Assembly (NCBI RefSeq): GCF_014634745.1
Contig: NZ_BMBP01000005.1
Location: 1 to 64,000 of the forward strand
From: Leuconostoc pseudomesenteroides KCTC 3652
GTDB lineage: Bacteria > Bacillota > Bacilli > Lactobacillales > Lactobacillaceae
Direction of reading: 5' to 3'
Length of the DNA: 64,000 bases
In this document: positions 1 through 8,244 of the stretch, in pieces
Layout: the number at the start of each line of letters is the position of its first letter
How positions within the stretch are numbered: the first letter of the stretch is position 1
Translations under genes and position numbers: made by a program
The notes under the pieces: model-generated
The model's database searches: none
Told to the model about the DNA's origin: nothing
Seen by the model: the letters and a program-made list of their open reading frames with translations, nothing else

Positions 1-6
1 ACTCAA

Positions 7-126
7 GGTGTCGTGTCGATAGCATAGAGGACACACCTGTTCCCATACCGAACACAGAAGTTAAGCTCTATAGCGCCGAAAGTAGTTGGAGGATCGCTTC
101 CTGCGAGGATAGGACGATGCGGTGCC
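7..126 (+). rRNA. rrf: 5S ribosomal RNA
   Basis: The segment carries the conserved 5S core (CACACCTGTTCCCATACCGA, AACACAGAAGTTAAGCTC, AGCGCCGAAAGTAGTTGG). The terminal helix can be drawn between GGTGTCG at 7-13 and CGGTGCC at 120-126 with G-U pairs, giving about 120 nt, the normal length. It is the last gene of an rRNA operon whose 16S and 23S genes lie left of the window. The exact ends are inferred from the helix and could shift by a few bases. Confidence 0.95.
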
Positions 127-143
127 GTACATAAGAAGAACGA

Positions 144-176
144 GAGCAATCTAATGATGAATTGGTTGCTCTTTTT
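144..176 (+). terminator. rRNA operon terminator
   Basis: GAGCAATC (144-151) pairs with GGTTGCTC (164-171), followed by five T. It lies 18 nt after the 5S gene, as expected for a Rho-independent terminator ending the rRNA transcript. Confidence 0.8.
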
Positions 177-255
177 GCTATACTATAGTCAATGTACTTT
201 AGTAAGTAAATACGGTATAATAGATATATCTTATGAATTTGGAGGGCAACGATGT

Positions 256-690
256 ATGGTTACACTTTTTTCATCGCCTAGTTGCACCTCTTGCAGAAAA
301 GCTAAGCAATGGTTAGAAGATCACAATATTCCTTATATTGAGAGAAATCTGAACAAGAACCCCATTAACGCTAATGAGGTGAAAGAAATGCTTCGTTTGA
401 CTGAAGATGGTACTGAAGAATTAATTTCGACCCGATCCAAAATTTTCTCAAAGTTAGAGGTTAACTTGGATGATATATCAATTAATACTTTAATCGATTT
501 AATTGTTGAATATCCTTCACTCTTGAAACGACCAATAATTATGGATGACCGCAGAATACAGGTAGGTTATAATGAAGATGAGATTCGTCGATTCTTACCT
601 CGAGATGTTCGTCAACGTGAACTTTTCCGTGCAACGTATAAAGCGGATTTTGAAGAAGCAGCAAAAGACTTAGTTGTTGAGGAGAGTTAA
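256..690 (+). CDS. spx: Transcriptional regulator Spx
   Basis: ArsC-like thioredoxin-fold protein that binds the alpha C-terminal domain of RNA polymerase and redirects transcription under thiol/oxidative stress; it is normally degraded by ClpXP. The redox switch CTSC is at residues 10-13. Gly52, needed for polymerase contact in B. subtilis Spx, and Arg92 (KRPIIMDD) are both present. At 144 aa it is about a dozen residues longer than usual, with an acidic C-terminal tail. An upstream in-frame ATG at 154 lies inside the rRNA terminator; ATG 256 follows GGAGG at 241-245. A TATAAT lies at 216-221, so spx has its own promoter. mecA follows at once, as in bacilli. Confidence 0.92.
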   Translation: MVTLFSSPSCTSCRKAKQWLEDHNIPYIERNLNKNPINANEVKEMLRLTEDGTEELISTRSKIFSKLEVNLDDISINTLIDLIVEYPSLLKRPIIMDDRRIQVGYNEDEIRRFLPRDVRQRELFRATYKADFEEAAKDLVVEES

Positions 691-747
691 TGTTCGCTGT
701 CCTTTGAAACTATTATTTTAAAATTCAATTAGAAAGGTAGTGTGAAT

Positions 748-1452
748 ATGGAACGAGAGCGTATAAACGAAAATACAATTCGTGTGATGATCAATAATTC
801 TGATCTTGAAGATCGTGGTATTTCTGTGATGGAATTGCTTGGCAACCATGATAAAATCGAATCCTTCTTTTACAACATACTTTCTGAAGTTGATACAGAG
901 CATGATTTTGATGATGACGATCAAGTTTCATTCCAGATATTACCCAATCGTAATGGATTGGAATTGTTTATTTCTAGATTAGATTCGGAAAATCAAGTTG
1001 GTGATATTCTTAATAATATTATGGATTTTGCTAATAAAAAAAATTCAGAAATTGATGATATTTCTGATGAACGTCGTACTGAATTGCGCCAATCCGATGA
1101 TGGCAGTGTCAATCACACTGTGAATCCACCTAAGTCTAGATTAGTTAAACAAGATTCTAGCAGCATTGCGAAGACAATTACAATTAAATTATTTGATTTT
1201 GAATCAGGTATTGCAATTGCTAAAAACTTTGATGCTAACAATTTCCTTTCAGATTTGTATCGTTATAATAGCATTTTTTTCTTACAGTTGACCCAAAGTA
1301 ACAGTGATTTAAGTTGGGAAGAACTGAAAGATCGTTTGGCAATTGTATTTGAGTATGGCAATTTAAGCGACGTTAATAATGACGTACTTAAAGAGCATGG
1401 TGAACCAATCATGTTAAAAAATGCTCTAGATCGATTGAATCGACTATTTTAA
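748..1452 (+). CDS. mecA: Adaptor protein MecA
   Basis: MecA delivers substrates to the ClpC/ClpP protease and activates ClpC assembly; in competent Gram-positives it targets the competence regulator. The N-terminal substrate domain (roughly residues 1-90), a charged linker (about 105-145) and the C-terminal ClpC-binding domain starting near TITIKLFDFE are all recognisable, and the 234-aa length is usual. A GTG at 742 is also in frame, but AGAAAGG at 731-737 is better spaced for ATG 748. The gene directly follows spx and ends at its own terminator. Confidence 0.9.
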   Translation: MERERINENTIRVMINNSDLEDRGISVMELLGNHDKIESFFYNILSEVDTEHDFDDDDQVSFQILPNRNGLELFISRLDSENQVGDILNNIMDFANKKNSEIDDISDERRTELRQSDDGSVNHTVNPPKSRLVKQDSSSIAKTITIKLFDFESGIAIAKNFDANNFLSDLYRYNSIFFLQLTQSNSDLSWEELKDRLAIVFEYGNLSDVNNDVLKEHGEPIMLKNALDRLNRLF

Positions 1453-1454
1453 TT

Positions 1455-1474
1455 AGGCGCTTGCGCCTTTTTTT
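1455..1474 (+). terminator. mecA terminator
   Basis: Compact hairpin AGGCGC-TT-GCGCCT followed by a run of T, beginning 3 nt after the mecA stop codon. Confidence 0.9.
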
Positions 1475-1510
1475 GATACAATGGTATAAGATTGATTTAG
1501 AGGATGTATT

Positions 1511-1915
1511 ATGACTAATATTTTAATGATGATTGCAACTGTTGTTGTGCTATGGATTTTGTTTGCGTTTGGTGGTTGGTTATGGATCTTTTTGTCAGCA
1601 AAACAAAATGGCAAACTTTTAAAGCCTGAAGATTTTGCATCTAAAATTGATTCGGATAATGGTCAAATTATTGATGTGCGTGAGAGTGAACCATATAAGC
1701 GCTCGCATATTATGGGGGCCCGAAATATCAGTGCCATGAACTTTTTACAGGGTAAATCTGGATTGCGACAGGATCGTGACATTTTTCTTTACGATGATAA
1801 TTTACGGGATGTGGTCCGTGTTGCCAGATCACTTAAAAAGCAGGGCTATGCTAAGGAAAAAATTTTTATCTTGCGTGGTGGTTTCAGTCGTTACGAAGGG
1901 AAAAAGACAAAATAA
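1511..1915 (+). CDS. Membrane-anchored rhodanese-like protein (YqhL type)
   Basis: An N-terminal hydrophobic helix (residues 4-29) anchors a cytoplasmic rhodanese domain (about 38-130). The domain keeps the IIDVRE motif (53-58) and the HIMGARNIS segment (66-74), but the active-site loop reads LYDDN at 93-97, so the catalytic cysteine of sulfurtransferases is absent. YqhL-type Firmicutes proteins share this replacement, so the protein is probably a binding domain rather than a sulfurtransferase. It lies between the mecA terminator and a bidirectional terminator, as a single-gene unit. The true role is unknown. Confidence 0.8.
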   Translation: MTNILMMIATVVVLWILFAFGGWLWIFLSAKQNGKLLKPEDFASKIDSDNGQIIDVRESEPYKRSHIMGARNISAMNFLQGKSGLRQDRDIFLYDDNLRDVVRVARSLKKQGYAKEKIFILRGGFSRYEGKKTK

Positions 1916-1947
1916 AAAAGAACCGCGCTTGAGAAGCGGTTCTTTTT
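1915..1947. terminator. Bidirectional terminator between convergent genes
   Basis: AAAAAGAACCGC and the matching GCGGTTCTTTTT flank a short loop. The A-run and T-run make it functional for the rhodanese gene on the plus strand and the DUF3042 gene on the minus strand, whose stop codon lies inside it. Confidence 0.88.
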
Positions 1948-2128
1948 AGTAACGTGATTGATGTGCTGCAACGCTACGACGAATAGCAGCTTTTGACACT
2001 TGGTTGTAAGTTTCTTCAGCTTTCTCTTGTGGCTTAATAACAGTTTGGCGATAACCCAATGCCGTACCAGCTGCAACGACGGCAGAACCAATTACGCCAA
2101 CAATAACACCTAATCTGAATGATTTCAT
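1946..2128 (-). CDS. DUF3042 family small membrane protein
   Basis: 60-aa protein with one N-terminal hydrophobic helix (residues 5-25) followed by the family signature around KPQEKAEETYNQVSKAAIRR and a basic C-terminus. DUF3042 proteins are small and almost confined to Lactobacillales; no function is established. The start ATG is preceded on the minus strand by AAGGAAG. A single transmembrane helix with a short cytoplasmic amphipathic tail is the likely topology. Confidence 0.8.
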   Translation of the reverse strand: MKSFRLGVIVGVIGSAVVAAGTALGYRQTVIKPQEKAEETYNQVSKAAIRRSVAAHQSRY

Positions 2129-2216
2129 ATTCTAAACACTTCCTTAAATTCTTAAGACTTCTTAAATACTATTATCGACTATTTTCTTTAATTTGTAAAT
2201 AAAAAAGATTGGATAA

Positions 2217-2960
2217 ATGATGACAGAAATTATTGCACATCGTGGCTATCGTCTAGTCGCACCAGAAAATACATTGCCTGCATTTGAGGCCGCTTTGGCA
2301 TTTCATCCTGATATGATTGAAATGGATGTCCATAGAACATTGGACGGCAAATTAGTAGTTATTCATGATGAAAAAGTAGATAGAACGACTAATGGAACAG
2401 GATACATCAAAGATTTGACACTAGCTGAAATTAAGATGTTAGATGCTGGTAGTTATAAAGAGCCTAAAATGGCAAACGTAACTGTGCCAACTTTATTTGA
2501 GTTTTTAACTTTTCTAAAAGAAAAGCAATTTAATCAAACACTTTTAATTGAGGTTAAAACCGATCACGTGATGTATCCTGGCATTGAATCCGAAATTTTA
2601 GATATGGTTGCGACATTTAAACCAAATTATCCTATTATTTATCAAAGTTTTAACTTGAAATCATTAGAAATAATCAGAAAGTTAAAGCCCGATGCCGAAA
2701 TAGCAGCACTTGTATTTTGGATGACGCCCAAAGTGGTATGGCTTAAACTACGTGGTGTTTTTGATTATATCCATCCAGATATTAGAATACTAAACAAGAA
2801 GCCAGCTCTTTTTTGGCGAAAGAAAGCACACATACGACCTTGGACGGTTGACAAAGAAGCTGATATGAGACGTGTTTTTGAGGCTAATATTCCGGGAATT
2901 ATTACTAACCAAGTAGCCTTGGCGGTTAAAATGCGTAAGGAAATACAAGAGCATGAGTAA
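2217..2960 (+). CDS. Glycerophosphodiester phosphodiesterase
   Basis: GDPD-family TIM-barrel enzyme hydrolysing glycerophosphodiesters to glycerol-3-phosphate and an alcohol. The N-terminal AHRG (residues 7-10), PENT (16-19), IEMDVHRTLDGKLVVIHD (34-51) and DRTTNGTG (55-62) motifs carry the catalytic histidines and metal ligands. No signal peptide is visible, so it should be cytoplasmic. ATG 2217 and 2220 are equivalent starts, both with only a weak ribosome site. The 3' end overlaps miaA by 8 nt, so the two genes are probably co-transcribed. Confidence 0.9.
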   Translation: MMTEIIAHRGYRLVAPENTLPAFEAALAFHPDMIEMDVHRTLDGKLVVIHDEKVDRTTNGTGYIKDLTLAEIKMLDAGSYKEPKMANVTVPTLFEFLTFLKEKQFNQTLLIEVKTDHVMYPGIESEILDMVATFKPNYPIIYQSFNLKSLEIIRKLKPDAEIAALVFWMTPKVVWLKLRGVFDYIHPDIRILNKKPALFWRKKAHIRPWTVDKEADMRRVFEANIPGIITNQVALAVKMRKEIQEHE

Positions 2961-3837
2961 AATATTAGTCATTACCGGTCCGACAGCTTCGGGCAAGACA
3001 GACGCAGCAATTCAAATAGCAGAGCAATTTAATGGTGAAATTGTGTCAGCAGATTCAATGCAAATTTATCGTGGCTTGGATGTAGGGACAGCTAAACCAA
3101 CTATTCGTGAACAAAAAAAAATACCACATCATCTCATCGATGTTGTGAATATGACTGATAATTTTTCTGTAGCTGAATTTGTTGCACTGGCGGACGAAAT
3201 CATCGAAGATATTACCAAACGTGGCAAGTTACCAATTATCGTTGGTGGAACTGGTTTTTATCTGAAAGCGTTGCTTGGGTTACAAGCATTGGAATACAGT
3301 CCCAATGATCCTAATTTGTCATTGAAATTGGCCGACAAAACACTACCACAATTAGTTGACGAATTAATAAAAATAGATGATGTTCTTGCTAAACGAATTG
3401 ATTTGAATAATAGGCAACGCGTGATTCGAGCAATTCAAATAGCACACCAAGGACATAAACAACAGACAACAGTAAAGCGACCGACATATGACGCGTTGGT
3501 AGTTGGACTAGATTGGCCACGCGAAATCCTGTATCAGCGCATTAACCAACGGGTCACTAATATGGTCAGTGAAGGCGTTTTAAATGAAGCACAAGCGGTT
3601 TTAAACGCTGGTGGAGAAGAATTACAAGCTGGCAAGGCTATTGGCTACAAAGAGTTTTTCGGCTACCTAAGAGGTGAGGAAATGGTTGAGGAAGCCATAA
3701 AAAAATTGCAACAAGACTCCAGACGCTATGCTAAGCGGCAACTAACGTATTTACGTCATCAATTACCTGGATTAATATGGATAAATGGCAAAAGCGTGAT
3801 ACTTGATTTGAAAAAAATGATTCAAAACTGGCTATAA
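2953..3837 (+). CDS. miaA: tRNA dimethylallyltransferase
   Basis: Adds a dimethylallyl group to N6 of A37 in tRNAs reading UNN codons. The P-loop GPTASGKT is at residues 9-16, followed by SADSMQIYRGLDVGTAKP, the substrate-binding signature; DGLDWPRE-like and AIGYKEF motifs occur later. The 294-aa length is slightly short of the usual 300-310. Unusually, the last codons are part of a transcription terminator: the stem begins inside the gene and the stop codon lies in its loop. Confidence 0.95.
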   Translation: MSKILVITGPTASGKTDAAIQIAEQFNGEIVSADSMQIYRGLDVGTAKPTIREQKKIPHHLIDVVNMTDNFSVAEFVALADEIIEDITKRGKLPIIVGGTGFYLKALLGLQALEYSPNDPNLSLKLADKTLPQLVDELIKIDDVLAKRIDLNNRQRVIRAIQIAHQGHKQQTTVKRPTYDALVVGLDWPREILYQRINQRVTNMVSEGVLNEAQAVLNAGGEELQAGKAIGYKEFFGYLRGEEMVEEAIKKLQQDSRRYAKRQLTYLRHQLPGLIWINGKSVILDLKKMIQNWL

Positions 3838-3857
3838 AACAGTTTTGAATCATTTTT
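3814..3857. terminator. Bidirectional terminator overlapping the miaA 3' end
   Basis: A 17-bp perfect stem (AAAATGATTCAAAACTG with its complement) with a 9-nt loop containing the miaA stop codon, followed by T on both strands. The left arm encodes the last residues of MiaA and the right arm touches the stop of the minus-strand membrane protein. Confidence 0.9.
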
Positions 3858-4684
3858 CATTGGTAAACTAACAGCATTGAAAGCGCTAGAAGCAGAACGT
3901 AAATCATATTTTGCCAGTTGCCAATGCGGGCTTTGACAAATTGTAGAACAAAAGCAAATATACTAAGTATAAAGATAACAATTGTTGTCGCACCGACATG
4001 GTGACTTAGCAAAGCGGCCCAAAAGAGACCAATTGACAACAAACTCAGTTTTCTGCCATCTGGGTTTGGCATAATGACTGGTGTGAAGTAAAAAAAGAAG
4101 GCGAAGAGCATTGGTAATAATTGTAGAATAAATTTCTGCGTTAAATAATTATTTTCACTGTAAAAAATAGCAATTGGAATTGTAAAGGTCGCCAAAAAAC
4201 TCAGCAAAATTAAACCTAAAATGTTTTGTAAACCAAGCCACAATTGTTGAATGGCAATAAAGAAAGCGGCCAAGATAAGTAATAATAACCAAATTTCTCG
4301 ACGTGCCTGAATGAGTGAGTTAAAGGTGAACAAAATGCTAATAGCAAAAAACAGATAACTTAACAAACTACGAAAATTTTGCGTTATCATAAGGGCCATA
4401 CCAGCAGCTATTGTGACCGTATAGCCAAATAAGGGCGCTAAAGACCACGTTAACTCGCCTTCGAGGTCTTGCGTATGTAGTAGTGGTAATCGCCACCAAA
4501 CGAGGTTGAGCGAGATAACTATCACAATCAAAGGCACCCCAAAACGCCAATCTTTCAATTTTGCCGGTGAAAAGCTTTCGAGACTTCTTTTGTCTCTGGC
4601 ATCTGTGCTCAAACGACGTGGTAAAATAGTGCCATCTGGCATTCGTTGAGACAGGTTTGATTGTTGGTAGTAGTCTTGATCCAT
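3857..4684 (-). CDS. Unknown polytopic membrane protein
   Basis: 275 aa: about 48 hydrophilic N-terminal residues (rich in R, D, S) followed by eight or nine hydrophobic helices with almost no loops, ending at the last helix. I recognise no family. It has no clear partner: miaA converges on it and metK is divergent. A minus-strand TAAAAT lies at 4697-4692, 7 nt before the ATG, with AAGG just upstream of that, so the start could be leaderless or use a distant ribosome site. A role in the envelope is likely but unproven. Confidence 0.75.
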   Translation of the reverse strand: MDQDYYQQSNLSQRMPDGTILPRRLSTDARDKRSLESFSPAKLKDWRFGVPLIVIVISLNLVWWRLPLLHTQDLEGELTWSLAPLFGYTVTIAAGMALMITQNFRSLLSYLFFAISILFTFNSLIQARREIWLLLLILAAFFIAIQQLWLGLQNILGLILLSFLATFTIPIAIFYSENNYLTQKFILQLLPMLFAFFFYFTPVIMPNPDGRKLSLLSIGLFWAALLSHHVGATTIVIFILSIFAFVLQFVKARIGNWQNMIYVLLLALSMLLVYQ

Positions 4685-4795
4685 AGCTAATATTTTACCT
4701 TAAAAATGGACAACTGACGTATCATTTTTATGACAGAATTGTATCAATACCAGCGAATTAACAATTGATAAGGTACAGAAATCCATTTAAAATGG

Positions 4796-4824
4796 TTGAA
4801 TTGTACGTGGAAGTTTGTTACAAT
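4796..4824 (+). promoter_or_regulatory. metK promoter
   Basis: TTGAAT (4796-4801), a 17-nt spacer and TACAAT (4819-4824), with TG one base before the -10. Transcription should start near 4831, just upstream of the riboswitch. Confidence 0.8.
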
Positions 4825-4844
4825 TGTCATTACAATTTAAAACA

Positions 4845-4984
4845 GCTATCAAGAGCAGGCGAGTGATACAGCACTTTGACCCTGCACCAACCGGCGTTAA
4901 GCTTAACGGCTTGCAGTGTACGGTGGTAATTCTGTACAGATAGTCGTCACGTTAGCGCGTTCGACGATGTCGAGCGCGCTTTTT
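4845..4984 (+). ncRNA. SAM-I clan (S-box-like) riboswitch with terminator
   Basis: A P1 helix forms between CTATC (4846-4850) and GATAG (4939-4943). Inside are the S-box signatures AAGAG directly after P1, a P2 stem GCAGG/CCTGC, a CAACC segment and GGTGGTAATTC near the 3' end (compare the SAM-I GCAACC and GGTGCTAATTC). A palindromic stem, CGTTAAGCTTAACG, is inserted. The aptamer is followed by a terminator, AGCGCGTTCGAC-gat-GTCGAGCGCGCT plus T (4954-4984). TCGTC just after P1 can pair with GACGA inside the terminator, a plausible antiterminator. High SAM would therefore terminate metK transcription. Confidence 0.82.
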
Positions 4985-5045
4985 AATTTCGGCTTTAGCT
5001 TTTTATTTTGCAAAACTGGTGGCGACCTTACGCAGGAGAATATCA

Positions 5046-6203
5046 ATGACAAAATTTTTCACTTCAGAGTCTGTCTCAGCTGGACATCCTGATAAAATTG
5101 CAGATCAAATTGCGGATGCAATTTTGGACGCTGTTTTGACCCAAGATCCATATGCACGCTCAGCTGTCGAGGTGACAACATCAACTGGAGATGTGTCAAT
5201 TTTTGGGGAGCTGTCGACAAACGCGTATGTTAATATTCGCCAAATTGCCACAGACACAATTAGAGAAATCGGTTATGATAAAGCAGAATTAGGATTTACA
5301 GCAGATTCTGTTAACGTTTCAAATAAGATTGTTGAGCAATCATCTGATATTGCGCAGGCAGTGGATAATGCTGACGATGATCCTGAGCAATTAGGAGCTG
5401 GCGATCAAGGCATGGTGTTTGGCTACGCAACTAATGAAACAGATAGTTATTTACCATTGACTTTGGCATTGTCACATCGTTTAATGCGTCGTATTCGTGA
5501 TGTACGCGAATCCAATCAGCTAAGTTACCTCCGTCCAGATGCGAAAGGTGAAGTAACCGTTGAATTAAATGATGACAATCAAGTTCAACGGATTGCTGCT
5601 GTGGTCATATCAACACAACATAATGATGCAGTATCACTTGAAACACTTCGTAAAGATGTCCGTGAGTTAGTAATCGATAAGGTTTTGCCACAAGAATTAG
5701 TTGATGATCAGACAAAATATTATATCAATCCATCAGGTCGATTTGTTTTGGGTGGTCCGCAAGCTGATTCTGGGTTAACAGGTCGTAAAATTATTGTTGA
5801 TACATATGGTGGTGCGGCGCACCATGGTGGTGGTGCTTTTTCTGGAAAAGATGCGACAAAGGTGGATCGTTCGGCCGCTTATTTTGCCCGCTATGTGGCT
5901 AAAAACATGGTTGCCGCAGGTGTAGCTGATCGACTTGAATTACAAGTTGCATATGCCATTGGTGTAGCGGAACCTGTTTCACTCAATGTCGAAACATTTG
6001 GCACTGCTAAAATTAGTGATAATAAAATCACTGAAATTATCACACAATTATTTGATTTCAGACCATTAGCAATTATTAATCATTTAGATTTGCGCCGGCC
6101 AATTTATAAGCAAACAGCTGCTTTTGGTCATTTTGGTAGAACGGATATTGATTTACCATGGGAAGCTTTGGATAAAGTTGAAGAAATTAAAAGCTTGCTC
6201 TAA
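5046..6203 (+). CDS. metK: S-adenosylmethionine synthetase
   Basis: Condenses ATP and methionine to SAM. The GHPDK motif (residues 13-17), the GAGDQG loop (117-122) and GGGAFSGKD with the KVDRSAAY segment are intact; the 385-aa length is normal. A longer reading frame opens at 5019, but ATG 5046 follows AGGAG at about 5033 and matches the family N-terminus [17 protein letters not shown]. Expression is probably controlled by the upstream SAM riboswitch and terminator, giving end-product feedback. Confidence 0.96.
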   Translation: MTKFFTSESVSAGHPDKIADQIADAILDAVLTQDPYARSAVEVTTSTGDVSIFGELSTNAYVNIRQIATDTIREIGYDKAELGFTADSVNVSNKIVEQSSDIAQAVDNADDDPEQLGAGDQGMVFGYATNETDSYLPLTLALSHRLMRRIRDVRESNQLSYLRPDAKGEVTVELNDDNQVQRIAAVVISTQHNDAVSLETLRKDVRELVIDKVLPQELVDDQTKYYINPSGRFVLGGPQADSGLTGRKIIVDTYGGAAHHGGGAFSGKDATKVDRSAAYFARYVAKNMVAAGVADRLELQVAYAIGVAEPVSLNVETFGTAKISDNKITEIITQLFDFRPLAIINHLDLRRPIYKQTAAFGHFGRTDIDLPWEALDKVEEIKSLL

Positions 6204-6222
6204 TTCATGTTAAAATGATTGT

Positions 6223-7155
6223 ATGAGTAAAAAGCAATCAACAATTCAATTTTTGATATTTGGCATGGCTATTGGTGAAAGTATCGCGTCTTTACCTGCT
6301 AATGATCAAGATAAGGTGTTAAATCAACAATTTGATAGACAGTTAGAGTGGGGAACGCAAGTTAGCTTGTCATTAGCAACAACAGCAAGTTTAACACGCG
6401 GCTATCAGTTGGCAGATGTAATGGCTCACTTACAAAACTGGTATCAAAGGCGGCAGTATGCGCCTGTTGGTACACATCAAAGTATCGATGACGTCACAAA
6501 AAAAGCATTAGATAATTATATTAAAAACCGTGATATGCTTTCGGCAGGTGTATCAGACGATGCAGCAGATAGTGATAACATCTTGGCACGTATGTTACCA
6601 GTGGCACTTTATTTGCATCATCAGTATGGGACCTCATTTGTTAATGATGAAACTGCAATGATGCTACTTCATCGTATTGCTGGATTGACGCACAACGATG
6701 AGGGTGCTTTGGTGACGGTGGGGATGATGAGCCTCATTCTGAGTCAAATTTTAGACGGTAATAATTTATCAGATGCCGTTGAAAATGGGTTAGCTTTTGG
6801 GTTTGAGTATTACTCACGTCATCAAGTCTTTGTTTCTGAGCTTTCAGCGTTTGATGAGCTTAATTTGCCTGATTTTAGAAATATTCCAGCCGATAAAATA
6901 GTATTAGATGGTAAGGCCGCTTCTACTTTAGAGGCAGTTATTTGGAGTTTGCTTAACAGTCACAATTATACTGAAGCAATTAAAAATTCATTAGTTCATG
7001 GTCATGCCAATAGTGTTGTTCCAACATTGGTTGCTGCAATAGCGGCAGTTTATTATCGCGATGATATGGTATTGCGTCTCAGCCAAAATTTCGTAGCACG
7101 ACGTCTATTAGCGACAATTGTTTCACAAGCTGAACGCTCTGCTCGTTTTAGTTAA
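6223..7155 (+). CDS. ADP-ribosylglycohydrolase-fold protein, probably inactive
   Basis: 310 aa with the all-helical DraG/ARH fold: GMAIGES (residues 14-20), a helix after LEWGTQVSLSLAT (41-53), RIAGLTHND (151-159) and GKAASTLEAVIWSLLN (230-245). The metal-binding positions are altered: the usual W(T/S)DDT is WGTQVS (43-48) and the C-terminal GxDADT is GHANSV (260-265). Dinuclear magnesium binding and hydrolase activity are therefore doubtful. It follows metK by 19 nt but has no Shine-Dalgarno; TGTTAAAAT (-10 at 6211-6216) ends 6 nt before the ATG, so a leaderless transcript is possible. Confidence 0.75.
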   Translation: MSKKQSTIQFLIFGMAIGESIASLPANDQDKVLNQQFDRQLEWGTQVSLSLATTASLTRGYQLADVMAHLQNWYQRRQYAPVGTHQSIDDVTKKALDNYIKNRDMLSAGVSDDAADSDNILARMLPVALYLHHQYGTSFVNDETAMMLLHRIAGLTHNDEGALVTVGMMSLILSQILDGNNLSDAVENGLAFGFEYYSRHQVFVSELSAFDELNLPDFRNIPADKIVLDGKAASTLEAVIWSLLNSHNYTEAIKNSLVHGHANSVVPTLVAAIAAVYYRDDMVLRLSQNFVARRLLATIVSQAERSARFS

Positions 7156-7160
7156 AAGTC

Positions 7161-7209
7161 AAAAACGCCAAGTCTAATGGAGATGACATCTCAAGACTTG
7201 GCGTTTTTT
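7161..7209. terminator. Bidirectional terminator
   Basis: AAAAACGCCAAGTCT pairs with AGACTTGGCGTTTTTT around an 18-nt loop. It lies between the convergent ADP-ribosylglycohydrolase-like gene and the lipid-kinase gene. Confidence 0.9.
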
Positions 7210-7211
7210 GT

Positions 7212-8147
7212 TTAAATCCAAAATGGGTAATGTTCAAATGTTAACTGAAAGTCGTAACTTCCGTTACCTAATTCTTCTCCGTCAGCTTGACCAGGTTGTA
7301 TATCACGAACGTGAATGGTAGCATTTTGTGACATTTTAAGATGATGAACCTTTTTGAACTTGAGATGTCCACCATTTTTTTTCAAAGCTAGAAACATGCC
7401 TAAAAATTCAACGAAACTCATTTTTTCTGCGATAACCAAATCTAATCCATAGGTTGTAAGCTTAGCTTCAGGCAAAAGTGCGATACCACCACCAAAATAA
7501 GCTTGATTAGTTAAAGTGAGTAGAAAAACGCGCGGGAAATTGAGATAGTCGTCACCGGAATTAATCGTGACAGGAAAACTATTTTGATTCGCAAATACCT
7601 TGAGAACTGAAAAAAGATAGCTCAATGATCCCAGACCAAATTTGTTAAGGCGTGCTTTCCATTTATCATGATTTGTTTGTGAAACAACTGCCGCATCGAA
7701 ACCAATGCCTAAATTATTAACAAAGTACCTTGTTTGTTTTTTGGGTGCATCACCGACAATTTTGCCAACTGTCAGCAATTGCGAGGATCTAATTTTTGCT
7801 AGTCGTGATAAAGATTCATTGGCATCACCTAATTGTGCAGCACGAGCAAAGTCATTACCAGAGCCATTGGGGATGTAAGCAATTGGTATAGGGTTATGTC
7901 GCTTAAATTTAAGCAGTCCGTTCAGAACTTCATTTAAAGTACCATCACCACCAATCGCTAGAATAACATTTTCTGAAGGGACATCAGGCAAATCCTTGGC
8001 TAATTTTTTTGCAAAACGGGTTGCTTGACCAGCAAAAGTTGTGTCTTGCCACGATGCAAAAGTGAGTTGAGATTTAATTTTTGAAATTTTTTCTTGGTGG
8101 CGTCCACTGCCAGCAAGAGGATTGTTAATAACATAGAATTGTGGCAT
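7212..8147 (-). CDS. Diacylglycerol/lipid kinase family protein (YegS/BmrU type)
   Basis: DAGK-catalytic domain protein of 311 aa. The N-terminal YVINNPLAGSG motif, the GGDGT nucleotide-binding signature (residues 66-70) with LNEVLNG, and PNGSGNDFARA (about 90-100) are intact. ATP-dependent phosphorylation of a lipid is expected; the substrate cannot be told from the sequence. A second paralogue, dgkB, lies at 50331 with the N-terminus typical of true DgkB, so this one probably has another substrate. I chose ATG 8147 over an upstream in-frame TTG at 8171 because PQFYVINNP begins the conserved domain. Confidence 0.85.
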   Translation of the reverse strand: MPQFYVINNPLAGSGRHQEKISKIKSQLTFASWQDTTFAGQATRFAKKLAKDLPDVPSENVILAIGGDGTLNEVLNGLLKFKRHNPIPIAYIPNGSGNDFARAAQLGDANESLSRLAKIRSSQLLTVGKIVGDAPKKQTRYFVNNLGIGFDAAVVSQTNHDKWKARLNKFGLGSLSYLFSVLKVFANQNSFPVTINSGDDYLNFPRVFLLTLTNQAYFGGGIALLPEAKLTTYGLDLVIAEKMSFVEFLGMFLALKKNGGHLKFKKVHHLKMSQNATIHVRDIQPGQADGEELGNGSYDFQLTFEHYPFWI

Positions 8148-8244
8148 TGACACGCTCAAACTTTCAAACAAATTAATTTTATTGTAACAAAAAAAGCCTG
8201 TTAAGGCTATTTATCAAACGATAAGTACATTTTTTAGAATTTTT

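Noticed and set aside
154-255. 34-residue N-terminal extension of Spx
   Set aside because: It starts inside the rRNA terminator and precedes the promoter; ATG 256 has a proper ribosome site and family N-terminus.
4831-5045. SMK-box (SAM-III) riboswitch for metK
   Set aside because: The SMK core is absent, while the S-box features AAGAG, CAACC and GGTGGTAATTC are present with a terminator.
7212-8171. TTG 8171 as start of the lipid-kinase gene
   Set aside because: No ribosome site; the conserved domain begins at ATG 8147.
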